The notes under the pieces were generated by a model. It made no database searches and had not been told where the DNA came from. It saw nothing but the letters and a program-made list of their open reading frames with translations. Positions 49,373-60,839 of a stretch of 64,000 bases of DNA are shown here, piece after piece (position 1 is the stretch's first letter; every line of letters starts with the position of its first letter). Both the position numbers and the translations under genes were made by a program. The stretch is from Atriophallophorus winterbourni (Eukaryota; Platyhelminthes; Trematoda; Plagiorchiida; Microphallidae). The stretch lies in contig JACCGJ010001858.1 in the NCBI GenBank assembly GCA_013407085.1, forward strand, positions 124,001 through 188,000. The letters run 5' to 3'.

Positions 49373-52300
49373 GTATGCGTATTTCGTTTGACCAACAACA
49401 AGCGCTTAGTCTCCAAATTCGCGGCCGAACAAATCAGCCCTTTAGTTACCAGAATGGATCAACAAGGGTATTTTGAAAGCTCATTGTTAGATGCTCTATT
49501 TGACGCCGGGGTAAATCGGTTTGATGTTGACCGTGTCTCTACTAGCTCATGAGCATAGAAGTTCCCGCGGCATTCGGTGGAAGTGATTTAAATTTTGTAT
49601 CGAGCATTGTGGCGATCGAGGAAATCGCGAAAGTTTATCCAAGCGTTGCTATCATGGTTGACATTCACAACACGTTGATCCTAACAATGATGAAACGTTG
49701 GGGCAGCACGGAGCAGCAAGCCGAATGGCTACCACGTCTCGCTCGAGACACGGTACACACGTTTCACATGTTATGCTAATTGTGATTGACCACAGGTCAG
49801 TTCATTTTGCTTATCAGAAGAAAGCTCCGGTTCGGACGCGTTTGCCATGCGAGCATCTGCTAAACTAGAAGGTTCGGATTTCATTTTGAACGGTACAAAA
49901 CTATGGATCAGCAATTCAAAGGAAGCAGGTTTGTTCGTCGTGATGGCCAATGCTGACCCATCTAAGGTTCGTTTTGATAAAACGTTTATTGCTATTTCAT
50001 GGAATTAAAATGTGACAAGAAGCTCAGGTTCAAGCATGTACAAACTCGGGTTAGTTAAACCTCAGCTTCCTCATAATAAACGGCGAAACTGTCTACCATA
50101 CTCTTCCGCGTAACCAAAATCCAAATACTTTTAACTCAAGTCCTATTGAAACCTTTTATCGATTTGCCTGCAGACATTGTACTCGATAGAAGGCGGTTAT
50201 TAAACGTCTTTTGGCTGATTTATCTCAATGCGATCAAGAATAACGAATCGGTTGGTAACGTTTTGCTTCTGAACACAGAAGCTTCGTCAGACCAAGGGTG
50301 TCGGTCCGAACAATGTTCATGTTTAAATGACATTTTCTTGACCAATCCTGAGTTCTCTAAGATAGACAGACGAGATCAAGACACTTGATCACACACCCCA
50401 AATGCTGTGTTAATCCCTAATTTTTTATTTAGTAAGCGTGCGCGAACAGCGCCGCTCACACTACTTACGCAATCCTTGTGCACATTAGATCTAATGCACG
50501 TTAATCCTTATCCGCTGCAGAATCGAACGCCAGATTTTTGAGATATCCACCTTGTTCACCGCATTCGCCCCAGCCTTTGTATTGGTGATATGATCTCACA
50601 TACTGATGCTAGGCTGTTGCAGTGGCCATTTCGAATGCCTTAACCACATGCCATGAGTGCTTCTGATCAACTTACGTAGAGGATATATTACGCATCAAGT
50701 TTTCTTTTTCACCCCAGTACAAACAATGCCACAAGATGATAGCTCTGTTAATGTGAACCTTTTCTCTCACATAGGGTTACAAAGGCATCACAACATTCCT
50801 CGTACCTCGCGAAACCCCTGGCTTGTCCATAGGACCACCAGAAAAAAAGCTTGGATTGAAAGCATCGTCCACTTGCCCCGTTCATTTGGACAATGTGCGA
50901 GTCCCCAAAAGTGCCGTACTCGGCCAAGTTGGATTGGGCTATCGGTATGCGATTGAAATCTTAAACGAAGGTCGGATTGGTATCGCTGCGCAAATGTTGG
51001 GCCTTGCGGAGGGCTGTTTCCAACATGCTGTGAACTATGTACGAGTACGCAGGCAATTCGGGAAACCTATTTGGGAATTTCAGGTTTGTATATTCACTGT
51101 CGGTTTGTCCCTGTGTGCATGGAATTACGAAAACGAGGTATTGTCTTGCTGTTTCTATACATGCGAAAAATACATCGAAGCAAAGCCTTTGTTTTCTCGT
51201 ATTTTTGCTGCAACAATCACTCTATTTGCGATTATGAATCCACGTTTGCTGTGGAAGCATGGCGTTGAGATGTCATTGTTCGCTGAAAGAAATATGCCTG
51301 CACTCCAACCAATCGATCAATTGATCTAGACCCACTCTACTCATTCAAAGGCTAACTATAAGAACCAAGATTGATATGAAAGCACAAACCTGATCCAACC
51401 TGATCAGAGGTTGCACGTGGGCTAAAATACTGTCAGGTTGCCCAGGCCTAGACAGATATGACGGGGAATAGAAACCAATAATACGGACAAAGTTCTGATC
51501 GAAAGTATTAGAAATTTAAGCGGAAGACTAACATTGAAAGAAAGAAAAACGAATTCCATAAAAAATTACGCAAAAATGTTTGCAGAAAATGTAAATAAAA
51601 TATCAACGTATATTTGACCGTAATTAATTCATAAGCATTTCCTTTCAACAAAGCTATCTTCATGCAAATAAAATAAAGGACCTTCAATGTGATTGTGTTT
51701 TGGAAGGCAGTATGATGTGCCTTGATCGAGTCATTGAGAAAACTTGACTCTTCAGGAGAGAAGAATTATTGAGGATCATATTTATAAGTCAATTTCATGA
51801 TGATTATTTCTGTTTGAAGATTATTTGAAGAACGTCTTCATAAGGAACTGAGCTTGCGGCTAAAATTCTCGTGAAACAACTTTTGAGCAATGCTTTCACC
51901 GGAAATATAGCAGATGAACTGCACAAACCTGTTTAACAGTATGTATATGTATGAAAGCACAAGCCGGATCCCGGTAAAGTGCCGCACTTACTTACTTACT
52001 TACTCTGTGCGGCTATCTCCTCCTGGAGGATGAGTCGGCTTCAGTGAAGATTCTTGGGAATTTGGCAGCACGGATGTTGAAATCGTGCAGCATTTCTGGC
52101 TGTGCGGCTAATCTCGTGCCTAAATTGATTGGCCACGGTAGTGGGCTGCATGCGAGGACACGCTGGAGTCTCACAACATTTCTATTCAATTCCCCCCCCC
52201 CCGATCTGTCTAGGCCTGGGCAACCTGACAAGCATCTTAGCCACGTGCAGTCTCTGACTGTGCGGCACTTTGACTGGATCAGGCTTGTGCTTTCAGATCA

Positions 52301-55300
52301 TGCCATACCTTGGGAATTTTTGTACAAAGCGGCGTCCACAGCAACACTCGGCGTTTGTTCGAGTCAGCTTCTCTAGCCTTTGCACAACCAAGTGCAACCT
52401 GCAAGACAGCAGGAGTTGCCAGAAAGAGCTGGTGTGCACCAACTAACTGTCTACCAAACTCTGTTCCAGATTTTTCCTCAGGATTTTCTCCGGAAGCCGT
52501 TCCCGCGATCGGGTATCCCGCAAGGCAGCGGAGGTTTAAAATCAGGGTTTTCCTTCCCTTAGATGAAATGCCCTCCCAGGCTAACGAGCTACATCTGTCC
52601 GAAGCAAACTGGTTTTCAGGCGCCAGTCACTCGCCCTCGCCCCTTCTTCTGTTGGTAGAAGCAGTTTCGCCGGGCTCGGGGAGCCACACGCGCAGGCCAG
52701 AAGCTGGACTTGGTTGTCAGAGGCTATTTGAGACGCATACCATATGGGAGCATTTTATAAACAGTTGGAGCTTATCCCCACTGCCACCCCCGGCTATGAC
52801 AACCTTTGCCGCACAGCCATAGACTGATGGCTAACATAACATCAGGTTGCCAAAACCTAAACAGATATAAGAAAGAAAATAAAAAATGGAAACGGTAGTG
52901 AGACTCCAGTGCGTTCCAGCATGCAGCTCAATAACTTATTCCTGCGCGACGTTTATGATATACTTGGTGAAATTGATTTGTGATGTGTGCCAATGTGGAT
53001 ATTTTGTTCTCGTTTATGCTTTTAACCGCATTCACATTTACCTCATGTGTTCACATCGTTGAACAGCATTATTTAAAATCGGAGGTCTACGACATCCTGA
53101 TCCTCATTGTAGTGCCACTGGCTGGTAAATACGAACCGCGCGAAGCTGGTCGTGGGCCCTTTTTGATGGTCGCTAAAAATCACGTGATCGATTTTCTCTT
53201 GCTCCAGTAAAATATTTCGGAAAATTAGCGTAAATCTGATTGTAAAGTTTCTAGTCATCCGATTTACTCTCGAGTAATTTTCGACGAGAGTGCAAATTTT
53301 CTACTTTAAAGATTTTACACACTTTGGTTGTCGCCGTTCGTCTAAACATTGGTCGTTTGTTTACATAAACCGGTGAAAAATCGTAGTTTTTGTCTCTGGG
53401 TCCCGTGATCAGTGTAATTTCACCATTCCAGGTACCAGTGAGAAGGTATTAGTTGTAACCCTTGGTTCATTCATTGTTGTATGCGTTTCGAAGGGTTCTC
53501 GATGCCACCGTGGTCAATCAAAACAGTTCCAGGTTGAAATCCCACTACCTAATCAGATCTCAAACATACGCAGGTTTACGATGGCGACTCCCACTAGTTT
53601 ACAAGATTACTACGGCAGCACCTATTCCCAGTTTGTTTGTGCTTACTCTTCTATAGAAACCTTAGCAATTTAAGTCCCACCCTTCCCCATCTTTCAGGCT
53701 TAACTTTTTCATGGTTGTATGACAGTTAAGCATTCGGTACGTGCTACCGGTGTAATGCTGTCTTGGATGATGATGATGTATTCAGTGGGTGGAATCTGCC
53801 ATATGTGCAGCTTTATCCTAAGGAAATCGGAGATATTTGCTCAACCTATGGACCATATTAAAAACTCTTCACTCATAAAAAGAGAGAACATAATGTAAAA
53901 TGCTTTATACGTTAATGTTGAATACAAGAATGTTGCTTATTGATGATAGTACTGAATACTTGTAGCTCAAGTGAAAGTTTCATTCATAGCGGAGTGTACG
54001 TTCTCGAAATGTTCCCCGAGCTGGTATGGTTGATTAAAACTGTAATAATCGCCGAGGCAAAACCCGCCGCATTTGAGCGTTCCTCAAAGCATGATATTCG
54101 ACGTGGCGATCAATCAACCAGCTTGTTCAGTTAAATGGCTTTCACGGACCAATAAGAACACGCCAACAATGATGATAATTCAGAATCCCGACCAATCACA
54201 GGAGTCGAGGTCTGATGCGGTAGATATAAACGAAGGATTCCCATCGCCAAATTGCTTCGAAAGAAGCAGATGAAACGTCCGCAGTCAAATATACTGGCTC
54301 ACAGAACAAATGTGAACATGACATTCGTGTGTGTCTATACGAAACAGTAATCTGAAGACAGGTTGTCAGAGCTCGATAGCACCCCTGATCTCGGCTGCTA
54401 TTATCTGTTTTTTAAGCTGTAACGCCTTGGATCATTAATGGTTCTGAACGCTTCACCTTAAGTTTCCATGTAACCCAAAAATTGCGAAGTCTGTAATATA
54501 ATAGATATATATATCTATTATATATATATATATATATATAATATATTATTAATATATATATATTAGGATCTCCTCAATAGTTCTCATCAGTTCACCATTG
54601 TTATAGGCCATCCAACACCAAGTTGCTGAATTGGCGACCCAATTGACTGCTGCCCGCTCGTTCGTGTACAGCACGGCCAGGCGGAAAGAAGCCGGCCTCC
54701 CCATACAAAAAGAAGCAGCCATGGTCAAATTCTTCACTGCTAATTTGGCGTGCGCTGTGACCTCACGTTCTGTGGAATGGCTTGGTGGGGTTGGCTTCAC
54801 GCAAGATTATCCTGTGGAAAAGTATTACCGTGATGTGAAAATCGGTAAGTTTACTTTTGTTGTATCTCCCACATTAGTCCTGATCGAAATCGAAGCTCTT
54901 TCGATAGGGATTTCATGTATACACTGCTGGGTTTCGTGTCTGCAGCTTCTAAGGCGATGATTCTCAATCCTCATTCATAATCCACAGTTTCGTCTCGGTC
55001 ATGAGACTACTGGTACCAATACAATTCTTTACTGGATAAGCCCAACTCAGCAGCTGGCGTCACACAAATTTCTGATTATTCCGGCAAAGTAGGATCACTC
55101 ATGTTAGAGAACACAGCAGGATGTACCGAGTCGTCTTATCTTTGGTAAACGTAAATAACTTAGCGCTGACCAAACGCATTTGACCATTTTCGGATTCTCT
55201 CTAACCCTTCTCCCCAGCGTTTCCTTCAGAGCCAGCCTTCTAAAAGATTTAGCTGGACATACTTGTCCAGAAACCCAGATAGAACGATTTCAGAAACGTC

Positions 55301-57952
55301 GGATAGATAATATGTCAAAGTTGCTCTTAGATACTAGTTGGTTTAAGGTGTGGTCAGTTGGCCATGTCTGAAATTACAAAACTCGCTTGGAAAATTTTGG
55401 GACCGATCGATTAGTCATTGCCATAAAAAATGAATTTTGTAAGCAATCGGTTAGAGCATCTTTTGCGTAACGTTTCGCCTGCGACACGGAAGCTTCGTCA
55501 GACCAAGAATGATAGTCGTAATTGAAAAGCACTTCATCCACCGCATCTAATTGGTCTCTAAATAGACTATTGAAATCTTAGGGTTATCAAGTCACGCGGA
55601 AAAAACTGGATCGATCGCTCTCTTTATCCAGCGCAGCGTGACTTCGGTCAAGGTCAGTTGATACGTTAGCTCACATGTGCGCGATTAAACGTGTGACAAA
55701 TGTGACTAAGTTAAATGGTGTAGACAATTTAATTAAATATATCATTAACTTGAATTGCTTTTTGTCCGTGGCAGTGTCAATAACCATATCATGGAGTTCT
55801 CTGCCCTGTCTACCTCGTTGGCCGCATGTCTACTAGCCTTCATGAATTCCACTCTTGCGTGCAGATGTTCCATATAAGGCTACATCCCAGCACATCTACG
55901 TGTTCAAGGTTCACACTGTAGCCGGTGTCAATCACATGTTCAACAAAGCCGAGTATTTGATTAGAGACTGATACGCTGTCTCGTTTATTGGTATGGTATA
56001 GTATGAAAGCACAAGCCTGATCCAGGCAAAGTGCCACACAGTCAGAAACTGCACGTGGGCTAAGATGCTGTCAGGTTGCCCAGGCCTAGACAGATGAGGA
56101 AGAAAAAATATCAGGATCAGGTAGTGAGACTCCAGCGTATTTCAGCATGCAGCTCACTACCTTTGGCCAATCAATTTAGCACGGTGTTATCCGCACAACA
56201 CGGCAGTGATGCACGATTGAACATCTGTGGAAGAGATCACAAGTTTTGAGACAGCCACAATGCACTGCACATTCAAACATAGGCTGAGATACTATCAGGC
56301 TGCACAGGTCTAGTCAGATGTGAGAAAAAGAAAATGGTAGTAGTGGGGTTTCGGAGTGTCGCATGTCGCTCAGTACCGATTGCACATCCGTGCAATCTGC
56401 TTGATAGCACGGCTCTCAGCTTTCGAAATTGACTCTAAACTGATTGCTTTCAAATTTTATTTTCATACAGAACTCGTTGGTTCAATCCTAGCTACGTACT
56501 GTTTTTGTAGTTGTCCTTTCAGGTCACTTTGATATTCGCGTAGTGCTGTGAACGCACGCGTGGAATCATCGCTAATTTATTAAATCCTGTGCAACAGTAG
56601 AATATATGCAGCCACGTCCTTAAGTCAATTTCGTATTTGGGAAGCATTGGAGCCAGTTAAACCCGACTAATGTCAGTAACGCTCATGGGAACTCCTTCTA
56701 CAACCATGCTCTCTGGTGACGCTGGAAATGCTTCGATTTGGTTATTTAAGCCGTAGATTTGAATGCTATAGAAGATTGAATGGACGTGCCTGGGTCCGAA
56801 TCACGTTTTATGCTTAGACTCGAAGAACAATAACTGTTCATGCCAGCATAGCGCACACCAGATGGAAACAAAGCCTCGGTCATGATGTTAATGGTGCTCT
56901 GTTGAGGAGTTGCGCGTGTAGGTTTTTGCAAAAGTTTCGTTTTTTCAACTCAGAAATGGATAGCATCTAAAATGATCTTTGGGCAAAATAAGGTGGCAGA
57001 AGTACCCTCAAGTGCTTCGTGTTTAAGAAATAATTGAAATGCAGTAGCTGGGTCTCTCAGAAGCTTTAATTGCTCATTGAATATTGCATCCCTTAAGAAA
57101 ATCGATGAACTAAGGGCGTCATATGAATGATGATGAAAGTACAAGCTTGATCCAGGCAAAGTGCCGCACAGTCAGAAACTGCACGTGGGCTAAGATGCTG
57201 TCAGGTTGCCCAGGCCTAGATAGATATGAGGGGAAATACATGAGCACAATAGCGGGCATAGACTGGTAAGGAATGATCTTCAATGGAGATCGAAACTGTA
57301 CACAAAAAGACAATCATGGGATTACACAATATGCAAGGGAATGTGTCGATTGATCCTGACCTCGTCTGCCTATCTGTCTAGGCCTGGGCAACCTGACAGT
57401 ATCTTAGCCCACGTGCAGTCTCTGACTGTGCGGCACTTTGCCTGGATCAGGCTTGTGCTTTCATACCATACCATCGCTCATCGCCCACCATGACCCCAAA
57501 ATTTCAAAGGCAACTTAAAATTGGTCAGCTAAATGCAATTTAAAAACCGTTGTGCATGTATGTATGTAAGCACACACATGATCCTGGCAAAGTGCCGCAC
57601 AGTTATAGACTGCCCATGCTTAAACAGACATAAGAATTAGAAAATAGCGGTGAGACTCCAGCGTGTTGCTTCATGCAGCTCAACACCGGTGTCGAATCAA
57701 TATAGCACAATGTTACTTGCGCATGAATGCACCTACGTGATTTGAGGTGGCAATAAAGATACATGTTGCATACTGCCCACTCCCAATTCCTTCCACGAAA
57801 CCTTTTTTATTAGAAAAAGATGTATTTGACTAAAATTAATTCTGTCAATGTACAAAGTGTCCGATATTAATCATGTAGGTACAATTTACGAGGGAACCAA
57901 CAACATCCAGCTGAACACGATCGCCAAATGCATGGACAAGGAGCTCCAGTAG
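49234..57952 (+). CDS. ACADSB: Short/branched-chain specific acyl-CoA dehydrogenase, mitochondrial, 7 exons
   Basis: Exons 49234-49372, 49410-49510, 49546-49752, 49796-49966, 50775-51083, 54607-54844 and 57879-57952 join in frame to 412 codons (human enzyme about 430). All introns are GT/AG. The first 28 residues ([20 protein letters not shown]...) are basic, without acidic residues, as in a matrix targeting peptide. Acyl-CoA dehydrogenase signature 1 is [13 protein letters not shown] (residues 154-166) and signature 2 is [20 protein letters not shown] (366-385). The catalytic base is Glu393 in YEGTNNIQ. The wording around it ([27 protein letters not shown]) points to the ACADSB branch rather than the medium- or very-long-chain enzymes. 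Family knowledge: an FAD enzyme that oxidises 2-methylbutyryl-CoA and related acyl-CoAs, passing electrons to ETF. Introns 1-3 are 37, 35 and 43 bp; introns 4-6 are 808, 3523 and 3034 bp, and the two largest are rich in repeats. Confidence 0.93.
49410..49510 (+). CDS. ACADSB: ACADSB exon 2
   Basis: Encodes [20 protein letters not shown] and the start of the LMSIEVP block. Phase 0 end. It is followed by a 35-bp intron (49511-49545). Confidence 0.9.
49546..49752 (+). CDS. ACADSB: ACADSB exon 3
   Basis: Encodes [30 protein letters not shown] and the HNTLI segment. Phase 0. The following intron is 43 bp (49753-49795), ending GACCACAG. Confidence 0.92.
49796..49966 (+). CDS. ACADSB: ACADSB exon 4, FAD-binding beta domain, signature 1
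   Basis: Starts [16 protein letters not shown] and continues to [20 protein letters not shown]. Phase 0. The donor GTTCGT is weaker than the others. Confidence 0.92.
50150..50660. repeat. Interspersed repeat in ACADSB intron 4, related to 18.2-18.9 kb
   Basis: AACGAATCGGTTGGTAACGT, GAAGCTTCGTCAGACCAAGG and CTTGACCAATCCTGAG match 18230-18545. CACCTTGTTCACCGCATT and CAGCCTTTGTATTGG match 18820-18870. The order is the same, so it is one longer repeat unit. Confidence 0.55.
50775..51083 (+). CDS. ACADSB: ACADSB exon 5
   Basis: The acceptor is TTTTCTCTCACATAG. Starts [18 protein letters not shown], then [19 protein letters not shown] and [15 protein letters not shown]. Ends in phase 0 at CAG|GTTTGT. 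Confidence 0.92.
51378..51475 (+). repeat. SINE-like repeat in ACADSB intron 5
   Basis: AAAGCACAAACCTGATCC through GTCAGGTTGCCCAGGCCTAG match the family. Confidence 0.7.
51945..52310. repeat. SINE-like repeat pair: 5' fragment (+) then full inverse copy (-)
   Basis: The fragment at 51945-51992 ends in (CTTA)n. The copy at about 52070-52300 runs in inverse orientation from CTAAATTGATTGGCC to GATCAGGCTTGTGCTTTC, with a 12-base C run at 52191-52202. The two could fold back on each other. Confidence 0.7.
52319..53350 (+). repeat. 1-kb interspersed repeat, copy 1 (ACADSB intron 5)
   Basis: It matches 58911-59957 in the same orientation over its length. It includes GGTTGTCAGAGGCTATTTGA and CACTGCCACCCCCGGC and an internal SINE-like segment (52835-52930). 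Open frames inside it (to 170 codons) are low-complexity and not conserved as proteins. Confidence 0.8.
53351..54606. other. Rest of ACADSB intron 5
   Basis: Contains a TA-rich stretch at 54500-54565 just before the exon 6 acceptor region. Nothing else is recognised. Confidence 0.5.
54607..54844 (+). CDS. ACADSB: ACADSB exon 6, C-terminal helical domain, signature 2
   Basis: Starts [18 protein letters not shown] after TTGTTATAG. Contains [16 protein letters not shown] and ends in phase 1 at ATCG|GTAAGT. Confidence 0.93.
55440..55690. repeat. Diverged copy of the 18.3/50.2 kb repeat in ACADSB intron 6
   Basis: AATCGGTTAGAGCATCTTTT, GTAACGTTTCGCCTG and GAAGCTTCGTCAGACCAAG match those copies. 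Confidence 0.5.
55998..56210 (+). repeat. SINE-like repeat, one of the best copies
   Basis: It shows the layout used to recognise the family: ATGAAAGCACAAGCCTGATC, AGGCAAAGTGCCACACAGTC, GCTGTCAGGTTGCCCAGGCC, GTGAGACTCCAGCG, CAGCATGCAGCTCACTACC and CCAATCAATTTAGCACGG. I see no convincing RNA polymerase III boxes, so whether it is a tRNA-type SINE or a LINE tail is open. Confidence 0.7.
56260..56400 (+). repeat. SINE-like repeat, diverged copy
   Basis: CTGAGATACTATCAGGCTGC and TGTCGCTCAGTACC mark a copy in the same orientation, directly after 55998-56210. Confidence 0.55.
57133..57240 (+). repeat. SINE-like repeat, partial
   Basis: GATCCAGGCAAAGTGCCGCA through TTGCCCAGGCCTAGATAG. Confidence 0.7.
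57370..57475 (-). repeat. SINE-like repeat, inverse partial copy
   Basis: CTGTCTAGGCCTGGGCAACC to ATCAGGCTTGTGCTTTCATA. It forms an inverted pair with 57133-57240. Confidence 0.7.
57558..57735 (+). repeat. SINE-like repeat, copy with internal deletion
   Basis: GATCCTGGCAAAGTGCCGCA, then CCATGCTTAAACAGACATAA, then GTGAGACTCCAGCGTGTTGC. It lies 144 bp before the last ACADSB exon. Confidence 0.65.
57879..57952 (+). CDS. ACADSB: ACADSB exon 7, catalytic glutamate and C-terminus
   Basis: It follows TTAATCATGTAG and completes a Gly codon. Reads [20 protein letters not shown] and ends ELQ-TAG. The acceptor has a short pyrimidine tract. Confidence 0.92.
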
Positions 57953-58119
57953 TGCGCGGAGCGGTCATCATTCACACGTGGCTACTCGAATTCGGGTTCT
58001 CTGGCAATTGCAGTCCGACCCGATGCGCGGCTTCCTCCGTGGTATTCTCTTTCGATTTGTACTTTTCTATTAGCATCTGAAATTTTGATCATTTTGTGAT
58101 ACTTTTGATTGTGATTGGC

Positions 58120-58125
58120 AATAAA
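58120..58125 (+). terminator. Polyadenylation signal of ACADSB
   Basis: AATAAA, 168 bp after the stop codon; a T-rich stretch follows. Confidence 0.6.
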
Positions 58126-58692
58126 CTATTTTACTCGTGCTAATCGGGGTTGCAGCTACCTTAAATTTGGGGGAAAATCAACGATCGGGCATCAGATGGC
58201 AAAATGCATGTTGATAACGGACCTAGGCATGGACTCAGAGAAAATGGATAAACTGCTTTGAATTCGTACAGTTGGCGCAGCGCTCTGAGATACTTGGGAA
58301 AATATTTATGGGCGTAATGTAGCTGCTGACAGCCAAATTGAATGATAACAGGAGCACGGTGTTTATGATTCCCTTCTATGCTCGTTCAGTTTTCGCATCC
58401 GACAAAAGAGTGAAATGAAGGTACGTTTTTCGTGCATTTCGGGGTTCGGCGGAAGTATGAAAATGTGTTAACGCTCCGCATGTAAAGCGTTCTATCTACG
58501 CAGCCACAAAGATGTGGTCGATGTTACTCACCGCAATAAATCATCATCGTTTGTCCTATCTAATGGCCGTGTATGCTGAAGAAGCAGTCATCGTTTTATA
58601 TAATACGGAATGGACGCTTCCCGGCGTACTTTTTGTGCGACTATCTCTTCCTAGAGGATGAGTCGGCTTAAATGAAGAGTTTTGGGAATTTG
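58126..58692. other. Intergenic sequence after ACADSB
   Basis: The end (CTCTTCCTAGAGGATGAGTC, about 58645-58665) resembles 52014-52037 in intron 5, so part of it is repeat. Nothing else is recognised. Confidence 0.45.
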
Positions 58693-58890
58693 GGTATGTA
58701 TGTATGAAATCACAAGCCTGATCCAGGCAAGGTGCCGCACAGCCAAGGACTGCACGTGGGCGAAGATACTGTCATGTTGCCCAGGCCTAGACAGATATGA
58801 GGGGGGAAATAGAAATAGGAAATGGTAGTGAGACTCCAGCCTCTTTCAGCATACTACCTCTGGCCAATCAATTTAGCACGGTGCTAGCCG
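58693..58890 (+). repeat. SINE-like repeat
   Basis: CACAAGCCTGATCCAGGCAA to CCAATCAATTTAGCACGG, with the middle intact. It abuts the second copy of the 1-kb repeat. Confidence 0.7.
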
Positions 58891-58910
58891 CACAGTACAA
58901 AGTGGTACAA

Positions 58911-59957
58911 AGCGGCGTACCCAGCACCACTAGGCGTTTTGCTCGAGTCAGCTTCTCTAGCCTTTGCATAAACAAGTGCGACCTGCAAGGCTGCAGGGAG
59001 TTGCCAGAAAGAAGTGGTATGCACCAACTAACGGTCTATGAGTCTCTGCGCCAGATTTCTCCTTAGGGTTTTCTCTCGAAACCTTTCCAGCGATCGGGTA
59101 TCCCGCAAGGCAGCGGAGGTTTAAAATCAGGATTTTCCTTCCCTTAAATGAAATGCCCTCCCAGGTTAACGAGCTACATTGCCCGAAGCAAACTGGTTTT
59201 CAGGCGTCAGTCACTCGCCCTCGCCCCTTCTTCTGTTGGTAGAAGCAGTTCCGCCAGGCTCGGGGAGCCACACACGCAGGCCAGAAGATGGACTTGGTTG
59301 TCAGAGGCTATTTGAGACGCATACCATATGGGAGCATTTTATAAACAGTGGAAGCTTATCCCTACTGCCACCCCCGGCTATGACAACCTTTGCCGCACAG
59401 CCATAGACTGCTGGCTAACATAACGTCAGGTTGCCCAAACCTAAACATATATAAGAAAGAAAATAAAAAATGGAAACGGTAGTGAGACTCCAGTGTGTTC
59501 CAGCATGCAGCTTAATAACTTATTCCTGCGCGACGTTTATGATATACTTGGTGAAATAGATTTGTCATGTGTGCCAATGTGGATATTTTGTTCTTGTTTA
59601 TGCTTTTAACCGCATTCACATTTACCTCATGTGTTCACATCGTTGAACAGCATTATTTAAAATCGGAGGTCTACGACATCCTGATCCTCATTGTAGTGCC
59701 ACTGGCTGGTAAATACGAACTGCGCGAAGCTGGTCGTGGGCTCTTTGTGATGGTCGCTAAAAATCACGTGATCGATTTTCTCTTGCTCCAGTAAAATATT
59801 TCGGAAAATTAGCGTAAATCTGATTGGGACATAAAATAACCGTGTTTGTAAAGTTTCTAGTCAGCCGATTTACCATCAGGTAATTTTCGACGAGAGTGTA
59901 AATTTTCTACTTTAAAGATTTTACAAACTTTCGTTGTCGCCGTTTGTCTAAACATTA
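58911..59957 (+). repeat. 1-kb interspersed repeat, copy 2
   Basis: Direct repeat of 52319-53350, with an insertion of about 19 bp near 59827-59845. Its SINE-like segment is at about 59408-59520. Confidence 0.8.
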
Positions 59958-60078
59958 ACCCTATTGGTAGAAGCCGGACTTGGTAGTCACAGGCTATTTG
60001 AGACGCGCGCCATATGGAGCATTTTATACACAGTGGGAGCTTATCCCCACTGCCACCCCCGGCGATGACAACCTTTGG
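59958..60078 (+). repeat. Third, partial copy of the 1-kb repeat
   Basis: TTGGTAGAAGCCGGACTTGG through CACTGCCACCCCCGGC repeats the part at 52650-52800 directly after copy 2. Confidence 0.7.
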
Positions 60079-60399
60079 AACCCTTCCAGACGTACGAAAA
60101 ATTACGTAGGTCACTGACCACCGCGGGTGCTTTATCGCCAAAGCTTTTCATTGTGGTTAAAACTAAGGTGGTAATGTCTAGCATACTTAGTTTTTGTGCG
60201 GTTGACTCCCTAGCCGGATTAATTGGTTTGGTTATTCCCGAATTACGCCGACCGCGCATCGGTCGGGAGCTATATCATTGCGGTTTGATTTTTAACTGTT
60301 GTTTCTACCCTTGGGCACCCTAGATGGTGCGCATTACCATTCTCCAACGTTAACTACTAGGTTTTCACCCGATACAATCACCAATTATGTGTGTTTTAT

Positions 60400-60560
60400 A
60401 GTCGCGAAATAGTTGTAGACAAACCACTGCATTTTTGCTGTTGAATGTGAACGAAGAGCAGAGGCAGTCCGCTACATCACGTCCAAGCGGTCGCGTTAGG
60501 TATGCGGCAAGTATATCGAATGCCCAACATTAACCGGAGGCATCTATGATCGAACACATG
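60400..60560 (-). pseudogene. LINE fragment, same family as 63437-63660
   Basis: GTTGAATGTGAACGAAGAGC and AGCGGTCGCGTTAGGTATGC align with 63560-63620, where the reading is clearer. Confidence 0.5.
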
Positions 60561-60839
60561 TAATATTCGTAACTCACATGACCTCCCGGGCCACGTGTCA
60601 TACGTTCGTTAGTTTTCAGAGTAATCTTAGGCTAGCACCACGGGGTGCTTTTCAACTGTGAAAATGCATTACGCGCATGATAAACTAGAGGTCCGTCGAG
60701 ACTTTCACTCTTTGATACTAATGTCTGTTCCATTATCCAGTCAATGTGGTACATCAGGGTACTCACAAGTATCGATTATTCGAGCATTTTGGTAAGTTTC
60801 TTCAGTTAGTCTAGGTTTCTAGACTACAAAGTACAAATG

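Noticed and set aside
52310..52822. 170-codon frame inside the 1-kb repeat
   Set aside because: Low-complexity Pro/Ser-rich translation; the second copy is broken into shorter frames by indels.
52980..59794. A conserved small protein of about 74 residues in both copies of the 1-kb repeat (52980-53210 and 59567-59794)
   Set aside because: The frame is open in both, but all the differences I can see inside it change the amino acid (S/L, P/L, P/L, L/V) and several look like C-to-T decay; there is no sign of selection on a protein.
60075..60323. Plus-strand frame with DSLAGLIGLVIPE, faintly like the end of FMC1
   Set aside because: It is on the opposite strand to FMC1 exons 1-2 and overlaps repeat sequence at its start.
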